Origin: Psychromonas aquimarina ATCC BAA-1526
GTDB taxonomy: Bacteria; Pseudomonadota; Gammaproteobacteria; Enterobacterales; Psychromonadaceae
Assembly (NCBI RefSeq): GCF_000428725.1
Contig: NZ_AUAM01000020.1
Location: 1-64,000 of the forward strand
Length of the DNA stretch: 64,000 nucleotides
Reading direction: 5' to 3'
Shown one piece after another: positions 1 to 7,873 of this stretch (positions are counted from its first letter, which is position 1; each line of letters begins with the position of its first letter). The translations under genes were made by a program, and so were the position numbers. The notes under the pieces were generated by a model. That model made no database searches. It was not told the origin of the DNA and saw nothing but the letters and a program-made list of their open reading frames with translations.

Positions 1-160
1 CATTATCATTATTGTACCAGTCATCAAAGAGGGTTAAATCAAGGTGGTTATCGATAATATGCGAAAGCGCATATTCAAATGTGCCTGGGATGATTTGCTG
101 TGAGAAATCAATCGGGATAAATTTACTTTGGCAAGATAAATCGGGTTTGTAATTGGCCAT
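1..160 (-). mobile_element. 5' end of an IS1182-type transposase gene (cut by window edge)
   Basis: The minus strand from 160 to the window edge is open and starts MANYKPDLSC, followed by PIDFSQQIIPGTFEYAL and LFDDWYNND. This N-terminus resembles IS1182/IS4-like DDE transposases, which begin with a short dimerising region before the catalytic domain. Only about 53 residues lie in the window, so completeness cannot be judged. It lies just downstream of an integron cassette array and may have truncated it. Family assignment rests on remembered N-terminal patterns. Confidence 0.7.
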
Positions 161-248
161 TACATTTCACTCTAGGCGAATAATAACCATTAGATCACAG
201 ACGTTCAGCACAATCAAGTACGTTTTTTATACAATTCAATAAAATTAG

Positions 249-273
249 AAAAAGAGCGAAAAACGCTCTTTTT
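249..273. terminator. Bidirectional hairpin terminator
   Basis: AAAAAGAGCG (249-258) and CGCTCTTTTT (264-273) form a perfect 10-bp stem with a 5-nt loop. The A-tract and T-tract are symmetrical, so it could stop transcription in both directions. It separates the transposase end from the cassette array. Confidence 0.75.
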
Positions 274-288
274 AGAGAAATTCTACAG

Positions 289-388
289 CCTCAACGCCCG
301 CTTAAGCGGACAAAAATTGTTGGCTATAATGTGTAGCGAAGCGAAACGTAGCCAACTGTTTTTGTTCCGTTTAAAGCGCTTGTTATAC
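289..388 (-). repeat. attC recombination site of the TIR cassette
   Basis: On the minus strand the site runs from R'' GTATAAC (388-382) to R' GTTGAGG (295-289). The outer arms around ACAAGCGCTTTAAACGG and CCGCTTAAGCGGGCGTT pair imperfectly, and the centre (CAGTTGGCTA with TAGCCAAC) forms an inner hairpin. This is the classic folded layout of integron attC sites. It starts about 15 bp after the stop codon of the TIR gene, as expected of a cassette. The cut would fall between G295 and T294. Confidence 0.88.
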
Positions 389-402
389 AAACTTACGTTG
401 AG

Positions 403-1227
403 CTATAAGTTGTAACCACAAGCCTTCAGCTCTTTATTTACGTCATTTTTCCAAGCGCCAGCTTGATCCATAGAGACATATACCACGCCACTAATATCGT
501 TAGGTGTCTCAATTTGCCCCTTAACCAAAGCGCAAACATTTTTTCGTCCGAGTTTAGCCATCAAATAACCATGCTCAAAGACTACATTTTGTCTTGCTCT
601 GTCTCTTGCTGGAACTTTAGTTTCAAATGCACCGCGCCCTTTATCACACGGGGTATAAATAACGATAGCGAAATCAGCTTCACCTGCATAATGCTCAATT
701 TTTTCAATTATTGTCATGCCACTACTAGCTTGCTCATGAAGGATTATTGATTCTAAGCCAACATTTTCGATGTATCTCGCAGCTTCTTGCTTGGCTTCAT
801 TATCTCGCCCATGAACAATAAACACTTTATTTTTCTTATTAACTGTTTGTGTAGGGAATATAGAATTATTTGGTGGCTGTGTAGTACTTGCCACGTTATT
901 TTGTTGAAAGCTTGGTGCTTGCTTCATTACTGGTTGAGAACCAAACTCTAAGTGATTTAGAAGATCTACAAACTCTTGATCTAGAAAAACTCGACGCTCT
1001 TTATAAGTATCGTACTTAGGCTGAATAAAATCCCAGAATGAATCTAAATCACGAGTGAGCTTTAGCCAACTTGGTAAATATGGCGACAGCGCATTATTAC
1101 TTAACAATTCGAGTCTTAATGCCTGAAATTCACTGTTAGATGAGTCCTTTCCAGTTGCTCTAGCTTTCAATAATGCACACAAGTAATTTACCTTTTCGGC
1201 ATTATCAGTTAAAAATTCAATACTCAT
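403..1227 (-). CDS. TIR-like (CAP12/PCTIR-type) predicted nucleotide-binding defence protein
   Basis: The protein is 274 aa. Residues about 130-274 form a TIR-like domain of the CAP12/PCTIR family (formerly 'predicted nucleotide-binding protein'), with KVFIVHGRDNEAK at its start, then ILHEQASSGMTIIEKIE, FAIVIYTPCDKG, ARQNVVFEHGYLMAKLGR and a closing ISGVVYVSMD. These are family landmarks. Members are thought to bind or cleave NAD-type nucleotides during abortive phage defence. The first 125 residues are a helical region of unknown role followed by a Gln/Asn-rich linker. The gene lies within an integron cassette (1276 to 295), with its attC directly after the stop, so it was probably captured horizontally. 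No cyclase or sensor partner is adjacent. The NADase role is inferred. Confidence 0.8.
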   Translation of the reverse strand: MSIEFLTDNAEKVNYLCALLKARATGKDSSNSEFQALRLELLSNNALSPYLPSWLKLTRDLDSFWDFIQPKYDTYKERRVFLDQEFVDLLNHLEFGSQPVMKQAPSFQQNNVASTTQPPNNSIFPTQTVNKKNKVFIVHGRDNEAKQEAARYIENVGLESIILHEQASSGMTIIEKIEHYAGEADFAIVIYTPCDKGRGAFETKVPARDRARQNVVFEHGYLMAKLGRKNVCALVKGQIETPNDISGVVYVSMDQAGAWKNDVNKELKACGYNL

Positions 1228-1270
1228 TAAACTCCCAAAAATATAGATGACTAATGTAAATTAGAGGTTT

Positions 1271-1366
1271 GTATAACGCCCTTGTTAACAGGCTAAAATT
1301 GTGGGCTAAGCTTGAGCGGAGCGAAAATTGCCCGCTGTTTTAGTCCTGTTGAACAGCTTGTTATGT
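1271..1366 (-). repeat. attC recombination site of the second cassette
   Basis: On the minus strand the site runs from R'' ACATAAC (1366-1360) to R' GTTATAC (1277-1271). The outer arms AACAAGCTGTTCAACAGG and CCTGTTAACAAGGGCGTT are nearly complementary, and the inner arms GCGGGC and GCCCAC give the usual central hairpin. The R' tail TTATAC belongs to the following TIR cassette and matches the complement of that cassette's own R'', as it should. The site starts about 19 bp after the stop of the upstream gene. Confidence 0.9.
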
Positions 1367-1384
1367 TTAGGAACAGCTGGTAAC

Positions 1385-1849
1385 TCATTCAATTTGTGTT
1401 TTAGTCAAAAGGTATTCTATAAACTTTCTATCTCTTGCATGTTCGCTAGACAGAGGGAACTCAATTTCATAATCTAGAACACCTACCAAAACCATACTGT
1501 CATTTAAGAAAGAATCATCATAATCGACCTCTATACTAGAAATATCTGAGAAGCTAATAATTGTTTTTGGCTCTTCCCACATATTGCTATACAGAACTAG
1601 ATTCTTATCTGTAATAAAATACATCCCTTCTTTAATATCAAATAATGCATCAGTATAAAAATACTTAATCTGTTCATCATCAGCTACAAGGCCAAGGGTA
1701 TTAATCTCTTCCATGTATTTGGAGGGTACTTGACGCCCCAAATACACACTTGTTTCTGGTACAAAGCTGCCCAATATAGCCAAAGCAACAAATATCCCCC
1801 CAATAATTACACCAAAGCTAATGCCTAAACATTTTAGTACTTTCATCAT
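1385..1849 (-). CDS. Small membrane-anchored protein of unknown function (cassette gene)
   Basis: This 154-aa protein has one strong N-terminal membrane segment (about residues 8-30, ISFGVIIGGIFVALAILG) and then a soluble acidic domain. Strand-rich stretches such as GMYFITDKNLVLYSN and ISFSDISSIEVDYDDSF are reminiscent of a bacterial PH-like fold, but that is only a guess. The ORF may start at either of two adjacent Met codons. It fills an integron cassette spanning 1909 to 1277, with attC immediately downstream. I do not recognise the family. Confidence 0.65.
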   Translation of the reverse strand: MMKVLKCLGISFGVIIGGIFVALAILGSFVPETSVYLGRQVPSKYMEEINTLGLVADDEQIKYFYTDALFDIKEGMYFITDKNLVLYSNMWEEPKTIISFSDISSIEVDYDDSFLNDSMVLVGVLDYEIEFPLSSEHARDRKFIEYLLTKTQIE

Positions 1850-1903
1850 ACTCTCTTTTAATACTTGCCGACTGAATGTGCGAGGCTAATGCACTCCATA
1901 GAA

Positions 1904-1925
1904 ACATAACATCTTATTAGACGGA
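1904..1925 (-). other. Cassette-array boundary, attI-like recombination point
   Basis: On the minus strand TCTAATAAGATG^TTATGT lies exactly where the second cassette must begin. That cassette's attC has R'' ACATAAC, so its native first bases should be TTATGT, and these are found at 1909-1904. No attC arm precedes the site. Its layout (CTAATAAGATG^TT) resembles the CTAAAACAAAG^TTAGGC core of class 1 attI. It may be an attI, a relic of one, or a secondary insertion site. Confidence 0.5.
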
Positions 1926-2085
1926 AAACTTCCGTGTTTCCACAAGAAAGGCGCCCATCAAAAATTTATAATAAAAACAAAGCTTACATTTCTTTGCTCT
2001 TTTTATCAAACACTTATATTTTTTAATAGGATTTATCTATTGTCGAAAGGCGGAAAAGTTCCGTATTTACGGTGGAAACACGGAA
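1922..2085. repeat. Cluster of CGGAA/TTCCG palindromes in a 531-bp gene-free gap
   Basis: The gap 1850-2380 holds no convincing gene. It contains CGGAAAACTTCCG (1922-1934), CGGAAAAGTTCCG (2051-2063) and CCGTATTTACGG (2061-2072). TTCCGTGTTTCCAC (1930-1943) is repeated as its exact inverse complement at 2072-2085. The 14-bp inverted arms enclose about 128 bp of AT-rich sequence. They could be ends of a miniature mobile element or binding sites; neither is proven. Confidence 0.55.
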
Positions 2086-2096
2086 CGCAATACAAA

Positions 2097-2112
2097 CTGT
2101 ATATGCAGTCAG
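2097..2112. promoter_or_regulatory. LexA-like box (one mismatch)
   Basis: CTGTATATGCAGTCAG matches the CTGT-N8-ACAG SOS box except for T in place of A at the start of the right half. Integron integrase promoters are often LexA-controlled, and this lies on the side of the cassette array where an integrase promoter would be, but no integrase gene is present. A single near-match could be chance. Confidence 0.3.
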
Positions 2113-2380
2113 TTGTTTTCTTGAATATAATAAGTAGATCCTGTTACACACGCTTTTCATCAAAAACGAACCCGAAATAAGAAAACAATAAGTCTTGTGC
2201 CGCGATCACTACAAAAGCGAGCTACAATGAGATCGTATCAACAGATAAGTAATGCTAAATTTCTAAGACATTTTACGCCTCTCACGCAACTGTATGTATA
2301 CACACCCGTTGTGATATTTTGTATCATATGCAGCATACGAGCATTGACCAATGCTAAATTGCACCATATGGAGTCGTGAA

Positions 2381-3298
2381 ATGAGTCAATTATATTTAGA
2401 GAATGGCATCAGCGAACTTGTAAGTTCCTTTATCGAAGCCGGCTGCCCTTCTGTTAAAGAACAAACGATAGAAGAACACCGCCAAGGTTATCGAGACAGC
2501 ATTCAGCTTGCTGGAAAGAAAGAAGCAGTTTACCAAATCACTGACAAAGAAATTGACGGGATATCCTTAAGAATTTTCAAACCATCTGATAACTGCAGTT
2601 TAGCGGTTGTGATCTATTTTCATGGTGGTTGTTTTATAAGCGGTGGCTTTGAAACTCATGAACAGCAATTAAGGAAATTAGCGAACCTCTCAGGTGCAAT
2701 AATTGTTGCAGTGAAATACCGGCTCGCCCCTGAGCATAAATTTCCAGCCGCACATGATGATGCCTTCAATGCATCCCAGATTATTCACAATAGTTGTAAA
2801 GACTGGGGAGGCGATCCCGATAATATAGTCCTGGCTGGTGACAGTGCCGGCGGCCATATCTGTTTAATCACGGCCTTACGCCTTAGAGACACCGCTGACT
2901 GGCTTCCTGCAAAACAAGTGCTTATTTATCCTATGTTAGATGCCACGGCGGCGAGTCAGAGCTATATCACAAATGGTGAGCAGTACATAATTACTCGTGA
3001 TGCTCTGCTTACAGGATTTGATATGTATTTGGGTGAATTACCACGTATGCATCCAGAGGCAAGCCCTGTTCATCGAAAAGATCTAGCTGGCCTGCCTGAA
3101 ACGCATATATTAACAGCTGAGTTTGATCCTTTATTAGATGAAGGAGAGCAGCTGCACCGCAATTTAATTAGTGCAGGAGTAAATACTCAATGCAGAAGAT
3201 ATTTGGGTGTTATACATGGCTTTTTCCAGCTTTCAGGCGTTAGTCAAGCGGCTCAAGAATCAATAAAACAGATAGCAGCTATTGTCGTTTCAAAATGA
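2381..3298 (+). CDS. HSL-family alpha/beta hydrolase (esterase/lipase)
   Basis: This is a 305-aa cytoplasmic hydrolase of the hormone-sensitive-lipase family. It shows the oxyanion-hole motif YFHGGCF near residue 85, the nucleophile elbow GDSAGG, an acid-bearing LTAEFDPLLDEG segment and the catalytic His in VIHGFFQ. I chose the ATG at 2381 because GGAG lies 7 bp upstream; an in-frame ATG at 2351 has no ribosome site and gives an unlikely N-terminus. It probably hydrolyses short-chain esters. It stands alone, next to the integron array. Confidence 0.88.
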   Translation: MSQLYLENGISELVSSFIEAGCPSVKEQTIEEHRQGYRDSIQLAGKKEAVYQITDKEIDGISLRIFKPSDNCSLAVVIYFHGGCFISGGFETHEQQLRKLANLSGAIIVAVKYRLAPEHKFPAAHDDAFNASQIIHNSCKDWGGDPDNIVLAGDSAGGHICLITALRLRDTADWLPAKQVLIYPMLDATAASQSYITNGEQYIITRDALLTGFDMYLGELPRMHPEASPVHRKDLAGLPETHILTAEFDPLLDEGEQLHRNLISAGVNTQCRRYLGVIHGFFQLSGVSQAAQESIKQIAAIVVSK

Positions 3299-3357
3299 TT
3301 TAAAATGGCAGGTCTGTTTATCTCACGACTTGCTGATTTTTACATCTTGAATGATAA

Positions 3358-3406
3358 CTGCTATATAACTGCTATATAACAGGTTATATAGCAGGTTATA
3401 TAGCAG
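3358..3406. repeat. Iterated GCTATATAAC units forming a long inverted repeat
   Basis: Two copies of TGCTATATAAC are followed at once by two inverse copies (GTTATATAGCA), so 3358-3406 folds into an almost perfect stem of about 23 bp with a 2-nt centre. It lies about 60 bp after the esterase stop. The rest of the 3299-3615 gap shows nothing else I can name. There is no T-tract, so it is not a standard terminator. It may be a tandem palindromic binding site or a cruciform. Confidence 0.75.
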
Positions 3407-3615
3407 TAGCTAAGCAGAATTAACTTCCTGCTTTTTGGATTTAACTAAGAGAAAAAACTGCACATAAAAAACAGCTCTAAATTAGTAGGTTTAATTTGAG
3501 GGTATTAAAATAGTTGCGATGCATAAGTTAAATTGTAGAACGATATTAGAGTACATAATCTATCTCGATTTGTGCTCCATAACGTCCTCAGTAAGCAGCC
3601 GCTAATTGATGATTT

Positions 3616-4389
3616 TCATGGTGTCATATTGCTGCGTTTTAGGATTTCCCGGCGCTCCGGTTCAAGCTCATCGAGGGCAAGCTGAAATGACCGGATCAAA
3701 TCATTCTGACTGTCTTTGTGAAAGGCGTAATAATTACCTTTTTCAGTCACCACAAAAATGGTTTTAAATTGCGGCGCATTTTGATTTTTCATTTTTATAA
3801 CGTCTCTGATAGACGCTTCAGAATGACAGATCAAATCAACCCGTTTTAGGAGCAGTTTACTAATATTCTGCTCAAGGCTGGTCACACTATGAAGTTTTTT
3901 ACGGTCAAATCCGGCACTTATAAGAGTATTTTCACAAACATCATCCCTAATGGTGCCGATGGTGTATTTTTCCGCATCTTCAAGGGAGTCTATTTTGATA
4001 GGACTGTCTGTCAGTCCGACAATTACTTGCCGGGATCTAAAGATGGGGCCCACCCATTTGAAAAGATGCTCTCTCTCCTTGGTCCTAGACATACTGAATA
4101 ACACGGTATTCTTTTTTTTCTGTACAAGCAGATAGCCTCGTGCCCAGGGCACTATTTTTATCGGCTGCTCCGGAACCCCCAGCTTTTTCCAAACAAGTTT
4201 CAGGATATCTACCGATGCTCCTTTTATTTCGCCATTTTCAATATAATTAGCCGGCGGGTAATCTTCAGCCATGTATGTCAGGTTAACAGCATTTATCCCC
4301 TGAGCATGGGAGATGAGAGCAAAAGAGTACAACAAAAATGAAATGATAAGTTTAAGGGCGCCTGTAAAGCTCCGAGCTCCAGGTTTCAT
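3616..4389 (-). CDS. Periplasmic solute-binding protein, family 3-like
   Basis: The 257-aa protein has a signal peptide (hydrophobic LIISFLLYSFALISHAQG, cleavage near residue 30). The mature part shows the type-3 binding-protein pattern: YMAEDYPPANYIENGEIKG, then VDILKLVWKKLG, PWARGYLLVQ, and FSMSRTKERE in lobe 1, followed by the lobe-2 segment IGTIRDDVCE. Proteins of this type, related to amino-acid binders, are common as orphans in marine gammaproteobacteria. No permease is adjacent, so transport is unproven and a sensory role is possible. A similar orphan lies at 42932-43687. Confidence 0.8.
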   Translation of the reverse strand: MKPGARSFTGALKLIISFLLYSFALISHAQGINAVNLTYMAEDYPPANYIENGEIKGASVDILKLVWKKLGVPEQPIKIVPWARGYLLVQKKKNTVLFSMSRTKEREHLFKWVGPIFRSRQVIVGLTDSPIKIDSLEDAEKYTIGTIRDDVCENTLISAGFDRKKLHSVTSLEQNISKLLLKRVDLICHSEASIRDVIKMKNQNAPQFKTIFVVTEKGNYYAFHKDSQNDLIRSFQLALDELEPERREILKRSNMTP

Positions 4390-4613
4390 AACATGATAAA
4401 TATATTCTTCATATTCACAGATTGAAACAATGGAATCACCAATAAATAGATTAGTCGATGGTCCGTTTAGTTCCCTATTACAATAATCGATAGCCGGAAC
4501 CCTCTATAAATTCTACCTTCCCAACTTTATTTATTGTAGAGGTTATTCTAACTCTTTGCGTAGGAAGTGAGTGATAAGGAATTCGATAAGTAACTTGTAA
4601 CTATTTTCCTACA

Positions 4614-4652
4614 GATGAAAAAAACCAGCGGACTAACAGCCGGCTGGTTTTA
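4614..4652 (-). terminator. Terminator of dapA-bamC
   Basis: AAAACCAGC (4621-4629) pairs with GCTGGTTTT (4644-4652). Read on the minus strand, the stem is followed by a run of seven Ts. It lies 22 bp after the bamC stop. The other strand has TTTTATTA after the stem, so weak bidirectional action is possible. Confidence 0.8.
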
Positions 4653-4674
4653 TTACACTAAAAAATTTATTTAA

Positions 4675-5799
4675 TTAGAACTCTTTAGTCTGCTTGTCAT
4701 TTAACAGCAGAACATGACGCACTTTATCTGTGATACTCAAGTAAATATCACTAACCTGCTGGTTGCTCAACGATTTCTTATCCGCATCGAGCCAGGTAAG
4801 CGAAGTGCTGCCGTCGGCTAGTTCACCTAACTGAATAAAATACTCTTCTTCATCAAGCTCGAACGAATTGAGATTATTTTCCGTCCAGTATTCGTCATCC
4901 GGCTGGCTGAACTTAACTAAGTAATAACCAAGGTTCCTATCAGCATCAACTTTTTTGAAACTTAACAAGGTAAACAGCTCAGGCAGTTTGTGCCAAGTCT
5001 GTAAAAAGTCAGCATCCACAACCCAGGCCGTCTGATGGTTATCATCAAAGCCGAGTTTTATCGGCAGCGGCTGAGAATCTGCATCTTTTAACTGCTCAGA
5101 CTCTTTAACTTCATAGGCATACTCTAACAGATCATTAACAAAACGAATTTCAATGTTTTGTTTGTTTTTATCAATTAATTTTATTTTTAATTTTTTGCCG
5201 TCATTGACTTCTGAATAAGTCAGCGCATCAACATATAAAGCAACACTATGGCTGTCTGTGGTTTTTTCAATATTAAAACGATAGCTGGAATTTTTGATCA
5301 CGCGGTTTTTATTAAGCGCACTGCCGTAGACGGTTTCCTGACGGATATTACCAGTCTGCAGCTCCTGCTTTGTTTCGTCCTGCGAAACTATTTCAACGTT
5401 ATTGGCGGCAAGGTAAGATTGAAGCATATCCCAGACTTTAATGCTCATATATTCATCTTGATTAAATGCGTTGAACCAGACCTTAGTCTGATACTGATCA
5501 TTTGCTTCGAGCATTACCCCTTCAATTACTGGAATCAGCTGCACAGGAGGACGAATATCGACGTTTTTAACTAAATTTCCGACCTCTTTCTGCTTTTCAC
5601 TTAATTCAGGAATATCAAACTGGTTTCTAGCTTCGTCATTCGTTAAAGAGCCGGTCTGGTATTTCTCAATAGACTTAGCCTGGTCATATTCAAATGAACC
5701 ATTAGCCTGCATGCGTGTATCAAACCGAATACAACCACTTAGTGATAAGGTAATAATAACAGCCGCTGCGCAGCGGCTTTGTTTAAATAATTTAATCAT
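4675..5799 (-). CDS. bamC: BamC lipoprotein of the outer-membrane BAM complex
   Basis: The 374-aa lipoprotein has signal sequence and lipobox LSLSGC (Cys about 23). An unstructured stretch follows that contains [15 protein letters not shown], the part of BamC that contacts BamD, and then two helix-grip domains (about 95-210 and 250-365) with WLDADKKSL near the end. BamC is a non-essential partner of BamD in outer-membrane protein assembly. Its ATG overlaps the dapA TGA (ATGA), the conserved dapA-bamC order, implying coupled translation. It is about 30 residues longer than the E. coli protein, mostly in the linker. Confidence 0.92.
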   Translation of the reverse strand: MIKLFKQSRCAAAVIITLSLSGCIRFDTRMQANGSFEYDQAKSIEKYQTGSLTNDEARNQFDIPELSEKQKEVGNLVKNVDIRPPVQLIPVIEGVMLEANDQYQTKVWFNAFNQDEYMSIKVWDMLQSYLAANNVEIVSQDETKQELQTGNIRQETVYGSALNKNRVIKNSSYRFNIEKTTDSHSVALYVDALTYSEVNDGKKLKIKLIDKNKQNIEIRFVNDLLEYAYEVKESEQLKDADSQPLPIKLGFDDNHQTAWVVDADFLQTWHKLPELFTLLSFKKVDADRNLGYYLVKFSQPDDEYWTENNLNSFELDEEEYFIQLGELADGSTSLTWLDADKKSLSNQQVSDIYLSITDKVRHVLLLNDKQTKEF

Positions 5800-6677
5800 G
5801 AATATAATTTAGCTTTTGTTAAGGCGTCGCGAACAACAGACTGATATTGCTCAGAAAGAATGGTTAAAGGTAAACGGCAGTCTGCAGACGGGATAAGCCC
5901 AAGCTCAGCACAGGCCCATTTAACCGGGATAGGATTAGCTTCAACAAACAGCTTCTGATGAACCGGCATTAACAAAGCATTAATTGTATGCGCGGCGTCG
6001 GTCTGAGCGCTTAACGCTTTTTCACACATTTCAGCCATCTGCACAGGAGCAACATTACTAGTTACCGAAATAACACCATGTCCGCCCTGAAGCATAAAAT
6101 CACAGCCCGTTTCATCGTCACCGCTGTATAAAACAAAATCATCAGCAACCAGTGCCTTAATTTCTGCAAGGCGTTTTAAATCACCAGTTGCTTCTTTAAT
6201 ACCGATAACATTTTTAATTTCTGCTAAACGGGCAACCGTTTCAGGAAGCATATCCACAGCCGTGCGTCCTGGTACGTTATAGAGAATCTGCGGCAAATCA
6301 CAAGACTCAGCAATCGCTTTAAAATGCTGGAAAAGGCCTTCTTGTGTTGGTTTATTGTAATACGGGGTTACATTTAAACCGGCAACTACGCCGCTGTTAG
6401 CAAATAATTTACTTAAGAAAATTGCTTCGGCAGTTGAATTTGCACCGTTACCTGCAATAACCGGAATACGTCCGGCAGCAAACTCCAGGGTTTTCATTAC
6501 AACTTTAACATGATCTTCAACAACTAAAGTTGCAGACTCACCTGTTGTACCCACTGCAACAATGGCAGAGGTCCCTGACTTAATATGAAATTCAACAAGT
6601 TCTTTTAATGCAGGAAAATTTATTTCACCGTTTTGATCCATTGGTGTCACGAGTGCGACAATACTACCTGTTAACAT
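5796..6677 (-). CDS. dapA: 4-hydroxy-tetrahydrodipicolinate synthase DapA
   Basis: This 293-aa TIM-barrel enzyme condenses pyruvate with aspartate semialdehyde, the first committed step of lysine and diaminopimelate synthesis. All catalytic residues sit at canonical positions: Thr44 and Thr45 in GTTGES, Tyr133 in LYNVPGRT, Arg138, and the Schiff-base Lys161 in [16 protein letters not shown] precedes the ATG by 7 bp. It is the first gene of the dapA-bamC unit. The divergent cnoX gene starts 177 bp away, and promoters for both must lie in that gap. Confidence 0.97.
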   Translation of the reverse strand: MLTGSIVALVTPMDQNGEINFPALKELVEFHIKSGTSAIVAVGTTGESATLVVEDHVKVVMKTLEFAAGRIPVIAGNGANSTAEAIFLSKLFANSGVVAGLNVTPYYNKPTQEGLFQHFKAIAESCDLPQILYNVPGRTAVDMLPETVARLAEIKNVIGIKEATGDLKRLAEIKALVADDFVLYSGDDETGCDFMLQGGHGVISVTSNVAPVQMAEMCEKALSAQTDAAHTINALLMPVHQKLFVEANPIPVKWACAELGLIPSADCRLPLTILSEQYQSVVRDALTKAKLYS

Positions 6678-6853
6678 GTTAAAAGCTCCTATTTATGGTT
6701 TTTCAATGGTACTTTTGCAGGCTGTTAAAAACAAGCAATAAAGCCAATAGATTTAGCTTCTTAGATCAAAAATTCATTATTGGTGGTTAGCTTCTCTTTT
6801 TTAGAGGATAATCCTGCTATTAACAATAAAAATAAGATAAGGCTGAGAATAAA

Positions 6854-7705
6854 ATGCAAGTTAATAATTACGACGTTAGCGTCTCGACTTTTCCGCAGAT
6901 AATTATTGAAGGCTCAAAAGAAAAACCTGTACTGGTGGTTTTCTGGTCACAGCAGTGCTCTGTCTGTCACACCCTGCTGCCGTTATTAGATAAAATACAC
7001 AATGAAGATAATCAAGCTTTTACACTGGCACGTATTAACTGCGATGTAGAGCAGCAGATAGTATCTCATTTCGGGGTGCAGAGCGTACCGAGTGTATTTA
7101 TGTTTGTTGACGGCCAGGGAGTGGACGGCTTTGCCGGTGAGCAGAGTGAAGAATTTGTCCGTCTGTTTATAAAAAAACATACACCGGATCAGGCCTTAAC
7201 CCTGCTTAATCAGGGACAGACATTATATGCTCAGGGACAGTTAACAGAAGCCAGAAGCGCAGTACTGCAGGCGGTAAAATTAGCACCTGATAATAACGAT
7301 ATTAAACTGGCTTTAGCGCAGATCTACCTGGGACTTGGTGAGCATGAAAATGCACAGCCGATATTAGCGCAGATTCCGGCAGAAGATCAGAGCATGATCT
7401 ACCACAGCCTGATTTCACAGTTAGATGCAGCGATGCAGTCAGCACAAACCCCGGAAATTACCGCCTTAGAAGCGGTACTGCAGTCGGCTGAGGATAAAAC
7501 ACCGGTCGAATATAAACTGGCACTTGAATATAAACAGGCCAGCAGAAACAGCGAAGCACTAACTTTATTGTATAAAATACTGTTAACTGATGTCGGTTAT
7601 GAAAACGGTGAAGCGAAAAAGACTATGTTAGAGCTTTTAGCGTCAGTAGATGATCCAGCTCTGGTAAGTGAATACCGGCGTAAACTGTACAGCTTACTGT
7701 ACTAG
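6854..7705 (+). CDS. cnoX: Thioredoxin-like chaperedoxin CnoX (YbbN)
   Basis: At 283 aa this matches the usual CnoX length. It has an N-terminal thioredoxin fold (1-110) with WSQQCSVC (Cys35/Cys38) and the cis-Pro in VQSVPSVFMF, then tetratricopeptide-type helices (about 115-283; LNQGQTLYAQGQLTEARSA is one repeat). CnoX holds unfolded clients and passes them to GroEL/DnaK under oxidative stress. E. coli CnoX lacks a complete CXXC and has little thiol-reductase activity; this protein keeps both cysteines, so redox activity is possible. It is monocistronic, with its own terminator. Confidence 0.88.
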   Translation: MQVNNYDVSVSTFPQIIIEGSKEKPVLVVFWSQQCSVCHTLLPLLDKIHNEDNQAFTLARINCDVEQQIVSHFGVQSVPSVFMFVDGQGVDGFAGEQSEEFVRLFIKKHTPDQALTLLNQGQTLYAQGQLTEARSAVLQAVKLAPDNNDIKLALAQIYLGLGEHENAQPILAQIPAEDQSMIYHSLISQLDAAMQSAQTPEITALEAVLQSAEDKTPVEYKLALEYKQASRNSEALTLLYKILLTDVGYENGEAKKTMLELLASVDDPALVSEYRRKLYSLLY

Positions 7706-7718
7706 TCGTGAACAGAGT

Positions 7719-7756
7719 AAACTGAGCTGTATTTCTCTACAGCTCAGTTTTTTAAA
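7719..7756 (+). terminator. cnoX terminator
   Basis: AAACTGAGCTGTA (7719-7731) and TACAGCTCAGTTT (7738-7750) form a perfect 13-bp stem followed by a run of Ts, 14 bp after the cnoX stop. Confidence 0.9.
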
Positions 7757-7873
7757 ATTTAGCCGACAAACACTATTTTCCCTTAGAGCGTGCTGTCAGC
7801 AGCCGGCTTTTATCAATATGCAGCCGGGCTATTTTAACTATTTGTTTATTCATGCATATCTCTTCAAAACCGT

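Noticed and set aside
2197-2379. 60-aa plus-strand ORF before the esterase
   Set aside because: No ribosome site, ends at the esterase start region, and composition does not look coding.
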